From positions 186,001 through 250,000 of the forward strand of contig JAUIJA010000002.1 in NCBI GenBank assembly GCA_030431055.1: a stretch of 64,000 bases of DNA, given 5' to 3'. A program made the translations under genes and the position numbers. The notes beneath the pieces are model-generated. The model did not search any database. It was not told the DNA's origin and worked only from the letters and a program-made list of their open reading frames with translations. Positions 18,465 through 27,037 of the stretch are shown one piece after another. The DNA comes from Bacteroidia bacterium (GTDB lineage Bacteria; Bacteroidota; Bacteroidia; Flavobacteriales; Flavobacteriaceae). The number at the start of each line of letters is the position of its first letter. Position 1 is the first letter of the stretch.

Positions 18465-19370
18465 TTGAAAATCTTAAAGCCTTTATTATATTTTTCATTA
18501 TTTAATCATCCTTTAACCAAGGAAGAAATCTTTAGTTATTCTACTAACAATACACTAGAAAACACAACTGATGAAGTTAACCATGCTTTATCGAAAAATA
18601 TAATTTCTCAAACCGACGAGTATTATCATTTGCATTTAAAGAACGAGTCGATTAACAAAAGGAAAACTGGTGAAGTTGAAGCGAAAAACGCCCTAATTAA
18701 AGCAAAAAAAAGAGCAAAATTTATTTATAAATATTTTCCATTTATTGAAGGAATTTCAATTTCTGGATCACTTTCAAAAGGATATTTTGACAAAAATAGC
18801 GATGTCGATTTTTTCATAATTACAAAACCAAATAGATTGTGGACTTGTAGAATGATTCTTATTTTGTTCAAAAAAATATTTTTGTTTAACTCTAAAAAGT
18901 ACTTCTGTATGAATTATTTCATTAGTTCTGATAATTTAGAAATAATGGAAAAAAACATTTTTACCGCAACAGAAATTGCAACTTTAATTCCTTTACACGG
19001 AACTATTTTTAAAGATTTTTTTAGAATTAACAGCTGGTATAAAAATTTCCTGCCTAATAAAGAAAATAATCTAAAGTCAATTACTAAAGCAAACAAAAGC
19101 TTTTTTTCAAAAACTATTGAAAAAACAAGCACTAAGATTATTGGTGATTTTTTTGAAAAAACCTGTTTTATGATTACTTATTCTGTTTGGAAAATAAAAT
19201 ATCGAAAAAAAATGAATTCTGAAGATTTTGCTATAGCATTTAAATCTTCAAAAAAAGTATCGAAACATCATCCTTCAAATTTTCAGAAAAAAGTAATAAA
19301 CGCTCTTAACGAAGAGTATAAATTAATGAAAGAAAAATATAACGTTGATATTCCAAATGAGCATGTCTAA
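18465..19370 (+). CDS. Nucleotidyltransferase-fold protein
   Basis: 301 aa from a TTG start; no ATG is available without losing the conserved N-terminus. An N-terminal helical region is followed by a Pol-beta-type nucleotidyltransferase signature, GSLSKGYFDKNSDVDFFI (G-S...D-x-D), near residues 101-118. The family transfers a nucleotidyl group, but the substrate here is unknown; in glycan clusters of Bacteroidetes similar proteins stand beside radical SAM genes. The next gene overlaps its end. Confidence 0.75.
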   Translation: MKILKPLLYFSLFNHPLTKEEIFSYSTNNTLENTTDEVNHALSKNIISQTDEYYHLHLKNESINKRKTGEVEAKNALIKAKKRAKFIYKYFPFIEGISISGSLSKGYFDKNSDVDFFIITKPNRLWTCRMILILFKKIFLFNSKKYFCMNYFISSDNLEIMEKNIFTATEIATLIPLHGTIFKDFFRINSWYKNFLPNKENNLKSITKANKSFFSKTIEKTSTKIIGDFFEKTCFMITYSVWKIKYRKKMNSEDFAIAFKSSKKVSKHHPSNFQKKVINALNEEYKLMKEKYNVDIPNEHV

Positions 19371-20808
19371 AGTTTTATTTTCACATTCGTACTATTATCA
19401 ATTAGATCCAAAACAATGGAAAAACAAAATGCCTTTTCCGCCTTTGGGAACTTTATACGCTGCTTCTTTACTTCGTAAAAATAATTTTGGTGTACGCTTA
19501 TTTGACACTAATTTATTAGACAACCCACAGTCTATTGAATCTGTTTTAGAGAAAGAAAAACCAAAATATTTAGTCATTTACGATGACGGGTTTAATTATC
19601 TAACCAAAATGTGTTTAACTAATATGCGTCAAGCGTGTTTTGAAATGATTAAAATTGGTAAAAAACACAATTGTACTATCATCATAAACAGTTCAGACGC
19701 TACCGATCATTATGAGAAATATTTAAACATTGGAGCCGATTTTGTCATTCAAGGTGAAGGTGAAATTACTTTATTAGAATTAATCAATTCTTTAGAAAAC
19801 AATCAATCTATAAATAAAATTGAAGGACTTGTTTATAAATCCGAAAGCGAAACACAAAAAAATAAACCAAGACAAGTTTTACAAAATTTAGACGAATTAC
19901 CGCTTCCCGCTTGGGATTTAGTTGATATAAAATCCTATAAAAAAATCTGGAAACAGAGCGGACAAGAATTTACCTTAAATATTGCTACCACACGTGGTTG
20001 TCCTTATAAATGCAACTGGTGTGCAAAACCTATTTATGGCAATCGTTACAATGCGCATTCTCCAGAATATATTGTAAACGAAATTAAATATTTGAAAGAA
20101 AAATTTGGCGTTACTCGTTTTTGGATGTGCGATGACATTTTTGGATTAAAACCAAATTGGGTACAAGAATTTAACACCTTACTTAAAAAAGAAAACCTCA
20201 ACATTAACTATTTCATTCAAAGTAGAGTTGATTTGTTATTAAAAGAAGACACTATTGATTGTCTAGCCGAATCAGGTTTAGAAGAAGTTTGGGTTGGCGC
20301 TGAAAGTGCTTCACAAAAAATTCTCGACGCCATGGATAAAGGCACAACGGTAAGCCAAATTTATGAAGCAACCCATTTACTTAAACAAAAAAACATAAAA
20401 GTCGCTTTCTTTCTTCAGTTTGGTTATTTAGACGAAACACAAGAAGACATTCAAAAAACCATTGCAATGGTAAAAGAATTAAATCCTGATAATATTGGTA
20501 TTTCGGTTTCTTATCCCTTGCCTGGAACCAAGTTTTACGAAAAAGTTAAAGACGATTTAAAGTTAAAAGCGAATTGGACTGATTCTGATGATTTTGATGT
20601 TATGTTTCACGGAAGTTACAATTCTAATTATTATCGAAAATTACAACGCTTTGTTCATAAAGAATTTAGAAAAACACAAGGTTTAAATCATCTGAAGAAC
20701 TTTTCTTTTTCTAAAAATAAAATCAAATCTATATTGAAATTAAGTTATTATATTCCAAGTACTTTTGTAGATAAAATTGTTTTAAATCGTTTACAAAATG
20801 AAAGCTAG
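19357..20808 (+). CDS. B12-binding-type radical SAM protein (1)
   Basis: I choose the ATG at 19357 (an ATG at 19363 is nearly as good); upstream codons overlap the previous gene too far. About 483 aa. The N-terminal half has the Rossmann-like B12-binding layout (PPLGTLYAASLLRKNNFGV, GADFVIQGEGE). The radical SAM cluster motif GCPYKCNWC (C-x3-C-x2-C) is near residue 215, followed by GAESASQKILDAMDKG and GYLDETQEDIQKTI. Proteins of this class often methylate unreactive carbon or rearrange sugars and lipids. The substrate is unknown. Overlaps the following methyltransferase by 11 bp. Confidence 0.88.
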   Translation: MSMSKVLFSHSYYYQLDPKQWKNKMPFPPLGTLYAASLLRKNNFGVRLFDTNLLDNPQSIESVLEKEKPKYLVIYDDGFNYLTKMCLTNMRQACFEMIKIGKKHNCTIIINSSDATDHYEKYLNIGADFVIQGEGEITLLELINSLENNQSINKIEGLVYKSESETQKNKPRQVLQNLDELPLPAWDLVDIKSYKKIWKQSGQEFTLNIATTRGCPYKCNWCAKPIYGNRYNAHSPEYIVNEIKYLKEKFGVTRFWMCDDIFGLKPNWVQEFNTLLKKENLNINYFIQSRVDLLLKEDTIDCLAESGLEEVWVGAESASQKILDAMDKGTTVSQIYEATHLLKQKNIKVAFFLQFGYLDETQEDIQKTIAMVKELNPDNIGISVSYPLPGTKFYEKVKDDLKLKANWTDSDDFDVMFHGSYNSNYYRKLQRFVHKEFRKTQGLNHLKNFSFSKNKIKSILKLSYYIPSTFVDKIVLNRLQNES

Positions 20809-21574
20809 TTTTGATGCTGAAGCCATATATTATGACGCCAACTTTACTCGTACAAACATTGGTAAAGCGCAACGTAATATGGTGTATTTTCACATCAAAA
20901 AGTATCTAAATAAACCATTACGAATTCTTGAAATAAATTGCGGAACTGGTGAAGATGCCATTTGGTTTGCAAAAAAAAAACATCAAGTTATTGCAACAGA
21001 TGTTTCCGAAAAGATGATTGAACAAGCAAAAAGCAAGGGTAATTATGAAAACCTAACTTTTTTACAAATCGATTGCTTGAAAATTCATCAAAATTTCAAT
21101 AAAAAAGAATTTAACTTTCTGTTTTCAAACTTTGGTGGACTAAATTGCTTGAATACTGATCAACTAAAAACTTTTTTTGAAAACATTGGAAGTATTTTGG
21201 AACAAAATTCAAAATTAGCCTTGGTTATCATGCCGAAAAACACAATTTGGGAACAATTCTATTTTAGCGTAAAAGGAAAATTTTCCGAAGTTTTTAGACG
21301 AAAAAAAGAAAGTGCAATGGCTAATGTTGCAACTGAAAGTATTCCAACTTTTTACCACAATCCAAAAGATATTGTAACTTTAGCAAAAAGCAATTTTAAA
21401 TGCGTCGAATATAAACCTATTGGTTTTTTTATTCCGCCATCGTATTTAGAACCTTTTGTTAGGAAACATGAGTTGGTATTTAGGATTTTGAAGAAATTAG
21501 ACAATTGGATCAAAAACCTATCTTTTTTATCAAAATACGCTGATCATTATATAATCGTTTTAGAAAAAAAATGA
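20798..21574 (+). CDS. Class I SAM-dependent methyltransferase
   Basis: 258 aa. SAM-binding motif I is ILEINCGTGEDAIWFAKK, then motif II-like VIATDVSEKMIEQAKSK and a post-motif FNFLFSNFGGLNCL. The N-terminus (FDAEAIYYDANFTRTNIGKAQRNMVYFHI) resembles small-molecule or lipid methyltransferases. Overlaps both neighbours, so it forms a tight unit with the radical SAM genes on each side. The acceptor is unknown. Confidence 0.88.
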   Translation: MKASFDAEAIYYDANFTRTNIGKAQRNMVYFHIKKYLNKPLRILEINCGTGEDAIWFAKKKHQVIATDVSEKMIEQAKSKGNYENLTFLQIDCLKIHQNFNKKEFNFLFSNFGGLNCLNTDQLKTFFENIGSILEQNSKLALVIMPKNTIWEQFYFSVKGKFSEVFRRKKESAMANVATESIPTFYHNPKDIVTLAKSNFKCVEYKPIGFFIPPSYLEPFVRKHELVFRILKKLDNWIKNLSFLSKYADHYIIVLEKK

Positions 21575-22932
21575 GTTTACTTTTTACACATGCTTATTAT
21601 TTATCCGATGATGTAAAAGAACAGAAGATAATGAAACCCTATCCACCACTGGGGTTGTTGTATGTTTCGGCTTATTTAAAAAGTAAAAATATTGATAATG
21701 CTGTTTTTGACACTACTTTTTCCTCTCAACAAGAACAGTTAAATTTCATTTTAGAAAAACAACCCAAAGTCATTTGCATTTATACCAATTTAATGACCAA
21801 AATTGAAGTTGTTAAATTGATTAAAATTCTAAAGACTGAAAAATATAATCATCCAAAAATTATTCTTGGTGGTCCAGATATAACTTACAATATTGAGAAT
21901 TATTTAAAAACAGGAGCCGATTTTTTAGTGATTGGCGAAGGCGAAGAAACTACTTTCGAATTATACAAAACTATTCAAAGCTATGGAAATTTTCATGAAA
22001 TTGATGGTATAGCCTTCATGGAAAACAATAAGATAATTCAAACCAATTCTCGAACAAAAATTAAAGATTTAACTGATCTTCCGTTACCAAATAGAGAAGC
22101 GATTAATATGCAACGTTATTTGGATACTTGGAAACAAAATCACGGACAAAGTTCAATGACTATTTCTACTCAACGCGGTTGTCCTTACACATGCAAATGG
22201 TGTAGTACTGCTGTTTACGGACAAAGTTACCGTAGAAGACCAGCCCATTTAGTTGCTTCCGAAATGAAAATGCTAAAAGAGCAATACAATCCAGATGCAA
22301 TATGGTTTGTGGATGATGTTTTTACCGTTAGCCATAAATGGCTTCAAGAGTTTAGAAATGAAGTTATTAAACAAGAAGCTATTGTCCCGTTTGAATGTAT
22401 TACTCGTGCTGAAAGATTAAATGATGAGATTTTACAATTATTAAAAGAAATTGGTTGTTTTAGAATTTGGATTGGTGCCGAAAGTGGTTCGCAAAAAGTC
22501 ATTGATTTAATGGATAGACGTGTTGACGTGAATTTGGTTAAAAAAATGATTCAAAAAACAAATAATATTGGTATTGAAACAGGAACGTTTATTATGTTAG
22601 GCTATCCTGGTGAAACCAAAAAAGATATTTCTGAAACCATTCATTATTTAAAAGAAGCATCCCCAACGCAATATACAATAACGATTGCTTATCCAATAAA
22701 AGGAACGAGTTTATATTATGAAGTTGAAGATAAAATTACACATCAACCTAACTGGGAAACCTCAACCGACAGAGAAATCGATTTTAAAAGAACGTATTCT
22801 AGAAAATATTATGATTATGCAGTAAGCAAAGTAGTTAATGAAGTAGAAAGCTCAAGAAAAAAGGGTTTTGATGCTTTTAAACATAAAACAAAAGCAGTTT
22901 TGGCAAGCGGATTAATGTTACTGAATAAATAG
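21571..22932 (+). CDS. B12-binding-type radical SAM protein (2)
   Basis: 453 aa, overlapping the previous stop by 4 bp. Same layout as the first: B12-domain features (PYPPLGLLYVSAYLKSKNI, IILGGPDITYN, GADFLVIGEGEETT), then GCPYTCKWC near residue 204, VDDVFTVSHKWLQEF, IGAESGSQKVIDLMDRRV and GYPGETKKDISETIHYL. Similarity to the first radical SAM gene, with a methyltransferase after each, suggests an old tandem duplication. Substrate unknown. Confidence 0.88.
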   Translation: MSLLFTHAYYLSDDVKEQKIMKPYPPLGLLYVSAYLKSKNIDNAVFDTTFSSQQEQLNFILEKQPKVICIYTNLMTKIEVVKLIKILKTEKYNHPKIILGGPDITYNIENYLKTGADFLVIGEGEETTFELYKTIQSYGNFHEIDGIAFMENNKIIQTNSRTKIKDLTDLPLPNREAINMQRYLDTWKQNHGQSSMTISTQRGCPYTCKWCSTAVYGQSYRRRPAHLVASEMKMLKEQYNPDAIWFVDDVFTVSHKWLQEFRNEVIKQEAIVPFECITRAERLNDEILQLLKEIGCFRIWIGAESGSQKVIDLMDRRVDVNLVKKMIQKTNNIGIETGTFIMLGYPGETKKDISETIHYLKEASPTQYTITIAYPIKGTSLYYEVEDKITHQPNWETSTDREIDFKRTYSRKYYDYAVSKVVNEVESSRKKGFDAFKHKTKAVLASGLMLLNK

Positions 22933-22934
22933 TC

Positions 22935-23678
22935 ATGGATTTAAAGTTTTTAAAAACAAATAATAATGTAAACTATCTAACTGAAGAACAACCAGAAGTG
23001 TCTAAGACATATATTTTAGTTCGTGAAAAAGAGAATAGAATTTTAGAAGACAGTGAAGTAATTAAGTTACCGAATGTAAATTTTAATGAATGGCCGATAC
23101 GTAAAAAATCAGCTAATCGTTTTTTAAAATACATGAAGGCAAAAGGAAATTCGCTAAATATTTTAGATCTAGGTTGTGGAAATGGCTGGTTTTCAAATCA
23201 AATAGCATCAATTTCAGAAAAAAACTCAGTAATTGGACTTGATATTAATAGTCATGAATTGGAACAAGCAGCTCGGGTTTTTAAACGTGAGAATTTAAAA
23301 TTTGTTTATGCTGATGTATTTCAGCTTCAAAATCAGTTTAAAGAAACTTTCGATATAATCTCTTTAAATGGCGTTATTCAGTATTTTCCTGATTTTAATT
23401 TGTTAATTAAAACACTAGATACTTTTTTAAAACCTGAAGGTGAAATTCATATAATTGATAGTCCTTTTTATGCAGAAAATGAAATTGAAAATGCTCAAAA
23501 AAGAACTAAGGTTTATTATTGTAATTTAGGCTTTCCAGAAATGGCAAATTCTTACTTTCATCATTCAAAAAAACTAATTGAAGATTTTAAAACACTTTAT
23601 ATACCTAAAAACTCTATTTTAAAGAGATTTTATTCTAAAGATTCACCTTTTTATTGGTTAATGTTAGAAAAAAGCTAA
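22935..23678 (+). CDS. Class I SAM-dependent methyltransferase
   Basis: 247 aa. Motif I ILDLGCGNGWFSNQIA near residue 75, motif II VIGLDINSHELEQAARVF, and DIISLNGVIQYFPDFNLLIKTL; the final strands (DSPFYAENEIENAQKRTKVYY) fit a methyltransferase-11/25 fold. It starts two bases after the preceding radical SAM gene. The acceptor is unknown, probably the sugar or lipid intermediate of this island. Confidence 0.87.
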   Translation: MDLKFLKTNNNVNYLTEEQPEVSKTYILVREKENRILEDSEVIKLPNVNFNEWPIRKKSANRFLKYMKAKGNSLNILDLGCGNGWFSNQIASISEKNSVIGLDINSHELEQAARVFKRENLKFVYADVFQLQNQFKETFDIISLNGVIQYFPDFNLLIKTLDTFLKPEGEIHIIDSPFYAENEIENAQKRTKVYYCNLGFPEMANSYFHHSKKLIEDFKTLYIPKNSILKRFYSKDSPFYWLMLEKS

Positions 23679-23701
23679 CTTTAAAAATTAAATAATCTAT
23701 T

Positions 23702-24787
23702 TTGAGAAAAATAATATTTTCAGGCTTGTTTTTAATTCTATTATTAATAATACTAGAAGTAATCTTATCTTTCTTCGGTTTATTTCCAAATGATTTTTAT
23801 ACAGCAACACCTAACTCAAGTTTTGAATGGGAAATAGTCAATGACGAAATCATTGGTATTACTCAAAATTCAACCGTATCATTCGATCATTTAGGAGCTA
23901 GAACTACTTCGAAAATCGAAAACAAAAAGAATAAAATAGCTGTTTTTGGCGGAAGCACAACTGCTTGTTTTGCACTTTCTCAAGAAAACACTTGGACAGC
24001 ATTGTTAGAAAAAAAGTTAGGTAACACTTATTGGGTTGGGAATTTTGGAAGACCAGGAAACTACAGTAATCATCATGTTTTACAATTTCAACATATTTTA
24101 AATAAAAAAGAATTAAAAGATGTAAAAACTGTTTTAATCTTACAAGGTGTGAATGATTTTATAGGTTATTTAATTTCTCCTGAAAGATATTTAAACTCAT
24201 CTGAAGATTACTTAAACAAAATTGCTTTTCAACATCTTCCTAATAGTAAATATTCTTTTTTAGAACGCTTAGTTTTGTACAAATTGGCAAAAAAAGCTAA
24301 ACAAAACTTAAATTTTCAATTAAATCACAAGAAATCTTTGACTGAAGTTGCTAACAAAATTAAAGCGAAAAGACAACAATCAAAATTAGTTGACTCTTTG
24401 CCACCGTTAGAAAAAGGATTATTACACTATAAAAAGAACACGCAAAAACTTATCGATTTAGCTAAAGAAAAAGGTATCAAAATAGTTTTCTTAACACAAC
24501 CAACAATATGGAAAGAGAATTTAGAACCTAAATATGAACAATTATTACTTACTAGTGGTTTTGAAAACAACAACAATTTTTATAGCACTTCTGCATTGAA
24601 TGAAGGCATGAAAAAATTTAACGAAGCTTTAAAAGAAACATGCTCTAAAAACAATATCGAATATATAGAATTGAACTTACCAAAAAACACTACTGTTTTT
24701 TACGATGATTATCATTTTAATGAATCAGGAGCAATTATAATGGCTACAGAGATTTATAATAATCTTTTAAAAAAATCTGTGAATTAA
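23702..24787 (+). CDS. SGNH/GDSL hydrolase-like membrane-anchored protein (1)
   Basis: 361 aa from a TTG start. N-terminal membrane helix (IIFSGLFLILLLIILEVIL), then an SGNH-type fold: block I FGGSTTACFAL, block II NFGRPGNYSNHHVLQ, block III LILQGVNDFIGY, and block V YDDYHFNESGA with the Asp-x-x-His pair. Such proteins in glycan clusters add or remove acyl groups at the periplasmic face. Ends convergent with the next minus-strand gene, one base apart, with no visible terminator. Confidence 0.83.
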   Translation: MRKIIFSGLFLILLLIILEVILSFFGLFPNDFYTATPNSSFEWEIVNDEIIGITQNSTVSFDHLGARTTSKIENKKNKIAVFGGSTTACFALSQENTWTALLEKKLGNTYWVGNFGRPGNYSNHHVLQFQHILNKKELKDVKTVLILQGVNDFIGYLISPERYLNSSEDYLNKIAFQHLPNSKYSFLERLVLYKLAKKAKQNLNFQLNHKKSLTEVANKIKAKRQQSKLVDSLPPLEKGLLHYKKNTQKLIDLAKEKGIKIVFLTQPTIWKENLEPKYEQLLLTSGFENNNNFYSTSALNEGMKKFNEALKETCSKNNIEYIELNLPKNTTVFYDDYHFNESGAIIMATEIYNNLLKKSVN

Positions 24788-24788
24788 T

Positions 24789-26204
24789 TTAGGCCAATTG
24801 TTGCTTTTTATACAACTTATCTACAATTAACTTTTCGATTGGAAAATTATAAAACCCAAGATTACATCTCAATTTTGCTACTAATTGTAATGGCAAATAG
24901 ATAATACTTTGCTTTGAATAAGCAAGTTTTGAATAAAATTTAAATCTTTCAAAAAAAGTATACTTTTCCTTGCTAACCCACGGCCCAATTGAGCCAACAA
25001 AATCGAAAGTTGACCATTCATGAAGTGTTTGGGGTAATTTGTACCCTTTTTTCACTTCGTTATCTGTAATTGTTGTTCCTGGGTAAGGTTTAAAGTAGAA
25101 AACTGGTGTTTGAAAGCTTTTATGCATTTTATTTAATTGGAGTGCTACTTTAACTGTTTCCTCAACACTTTTATCAGTTTCTTCAGGAAAACCAACTATA
25201 AAAGGAAATTGTACAGAAATATTGAGTTTTTTACAAATAGCAGCACAGGAAAACACTTGTTCTATTTTTATGTCTTTTTTCAACCAATCCATCATTTCTT
25301 GCGAACCAGACTCTACTCCTATTAACAATCTTCTCAACCCTGATTTCGCACACGTTTCAAAATCTTCAAAACTCATCCTCGATCCTTGATCAGCTCTCAT
25401 AGTAGCAGCCCAAGTAAATTTTAAATCTTTTTCAATTAATTTCTCTGAAATTTCAATAACTCTGTCTCGATATGTGAAATAGGTTTCGTCTTGTAAATTT
25501 AAATCGGTAAATTTATATTTAGCATACAACTTTTCTAACTTATTCACCATAATTTCTGGTGAAATACCTGTCCATTTTCTATTATACACAAATGGGTCGG
25601 CACAAAAACTACATCTAAAAAAACAACCTGTGGATGAAATATAGTCTAATTGTCTTTTTCCTTTCTTTTCAAAATATTTTTCAACATCAATAAGATCATA
25701 ATTCACATCTGAAAATTCATCCATTTTTGTTATAACCCTAGGAGCATTTTTAATTATTTCACCATTAGCATTTTTATAACATATACCTTTAATATTTAAA
25801 AGTTCGCTATTAGAAGCAAAAGCATCAACTAATTCTTTAAATGTTTCTTCTCCTTGACCTTGTACTGTAACATCAATACATTCTTCGTCTTTTAGAGTTT
25901 GCTCGGGAAACATAGAAGTATGCCATCCTCCCCAAACTATAGGAAGATTGGTTTTTGTTTTTTTTATTGCTTTTGTTACCTGCAATGCATCTTTAATTGG
26001 ACCGCCTGTTAGAACACTTACTCCTAAGCAAACTGCATCTTCTAAATGTAATTCTAATTTTCCAATTGGATTTTCATCAATTCTTCCATCAACTATTATT
26101 ACTTCATATTTTTTTGGATCTAAGATTGAACCAATAGCAAGTAAGGCTAATGGCATATCGAAAAAAACAGCAACAGGATTATATAATAGAACCTTTTTTC
26201 TCAT
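24789..26204 (-). CDS. B12-binding-type radical SAM protein (3)
   Basis: 471 aa. The N-terminal part has the B12-binding layout (MPLALLAIGSILDPKKYEV, VDGRIDENPIGKLE, CLGVSVLTGGPIKDALQ, PIVWGGWHTSMFPEQTL). The cluster motif GCFFRCSFC lies near residue 197, followed by NLQDETYFTYRDRVIEI, LIGVESGSQEMMDWLKKD and VGFPEETDKSVEETV. HTSMFPEQTL and GQGEETF are frequent in the lipid- or bacteriochlorophyll-like branch of this family. Transcribed with the GT2 gene upstream. Confidence 0.88.
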   Translation of the reverse strand: MRKKVLLYNPVAVFFDMPLALLAIGSILDPKKYEVIIVDGRIDENPIGKLELHLEDAVCLGVSVLTGGPIKDALQVTKAIKKTKTNLPIVWGGWHTSMFPEQTLKDEECIDVTVQGQGEETFKELVDAFASNSELLNIKGICYKNANGEIIKNAPRVITKMDEFSDVNYDLIDVEKYFEKKGKRQLDYISSTGCFFRCSFCADPFVYNRKWTGISPEIMVNKLEKLYAKYKFTDLNLQDETYFTYRDRVIEISEKLIEKDLKFTWAATMRADQGSRMSFEDFETCAKSGLRRLLIGVESGSQEMMDWLKKDIKIEQVFSCAAICKKLNISVQFPFIVGFPEETDKSVEETVKVALQLNKMHKSFQTPVFYFKPYPGTTITDNEVKKGYKLPQTLHEWSTFDFVGSIGPWVSKEKYTFFERFKFYSKLAYSKQSIIYLPLQLVAKLRCNLGFYNFPIEKLIVDKLYKKQQLA

Positions 26205-26219
26205 AAACTATACTAATAT

Positions 26220-26960
26220 TCAATTTAGAAAATTACATAAAAGTATTCTTTTCTTGTGAAGAAAATATTGAATCGAAACTTTAATAACTCCCAAGCCATA
26301 AATTACACTTCTCTTAAAATTAATCGATGAACTATCATCTGAATATTTAGTTGGACAAGTTATTTCGGCAACTTCGTATCCTTTATTAAAAATCTGACAT
26401 ATCATTTGATTATCGAAAATAAAATCATTTGAATTTTTTTCAAAAGCGATATTTTGAAGAACTTCTCTTGAAAAAGCCCTATATCCAGTATGATATTCTG
26501 ATAATTTTTGATTGATTAAAATGTTTTGAATAAATGTAAGAAATCTATTGGCAATATATTTATATATAGGCATTCCGCCTTTTAAAGCACCTTTACCTAA
26601 TATTCTCGAACCAATTACTACTTGATACACATTGTTTGCTATTAAATAACTCATCGAATGAATTAACTTAGGTGAATACTGATAATCTGGATGAAGCATA
26701 ATAATAATATCAGCATCTAAAGAAAGTGCTTTCCTGTAACAGGATTTTTGATTTGCTCCATAACCAAAATTATCTTCATGTTTTATTACATGTTTTATCC
26801 CAATCTCTCTAGCCAACTCAATTGTGTTGTCATAACTATTATCATCCACTAAAACTACTTCATCTACTATATCAAAAGGAATTTCAGTATACGTTTCTTT
26901 TAATGTGTTAAAGGCGTTATATGCTGGTAAAACAACTACAATTTTTTTTGAAAATATCAT
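26220..26960 (-). CDS. GT2 glycosyltransferase, polyprenyl-phosphate sugar synthase-like
   Basis: 246 aa. GT-A fold with VVLPAYNAFNTLKETYTEI at the N-terminus, DEVVLVDDNSYDNTIEL, a HEDNFGYGANQKSCYRKAL stretch and the metal-binding region HPDYQYSP in place of DxD. This is the DPM1-like branch of GT2, which makes polyprenyl-phosphate-linked sugars at the cytoplasmic face. Two GT-C membrane enzymes in the island could use such a donor. It is divergent from the first of them, with a 77-bp gap. Confidence 0.88.
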   Translation of the reverse strand: MIFSKKIVVVLPAYNAFNTLKETYTEIPFDIVDEVVLVDDNSYDNTIELAREIGIKHVIKHEDNFGYGANQKSCYRKALSLDADIIIMLHPDYQYSPKLIHSMSYLIANNVYQVVIGSRILGKGALKGGMPIYKYIANRFLTFIQNILINQKLSEYHTGYRAFSREVLQNIAFEKNSNDFIFDNQMICQIFNKGYEVAEITCPTKYSDDSSSINFKRSVIYGLGVIKVSIQYFLHKKRILLCNFLN

Positions 26961-27037
26961 GATGAAATAACCTTATCGAGAAAATATTTTAAAATGAGTA
27001 ATAATAAATTAAATTTGTTTGTATTAAATCTAATATT

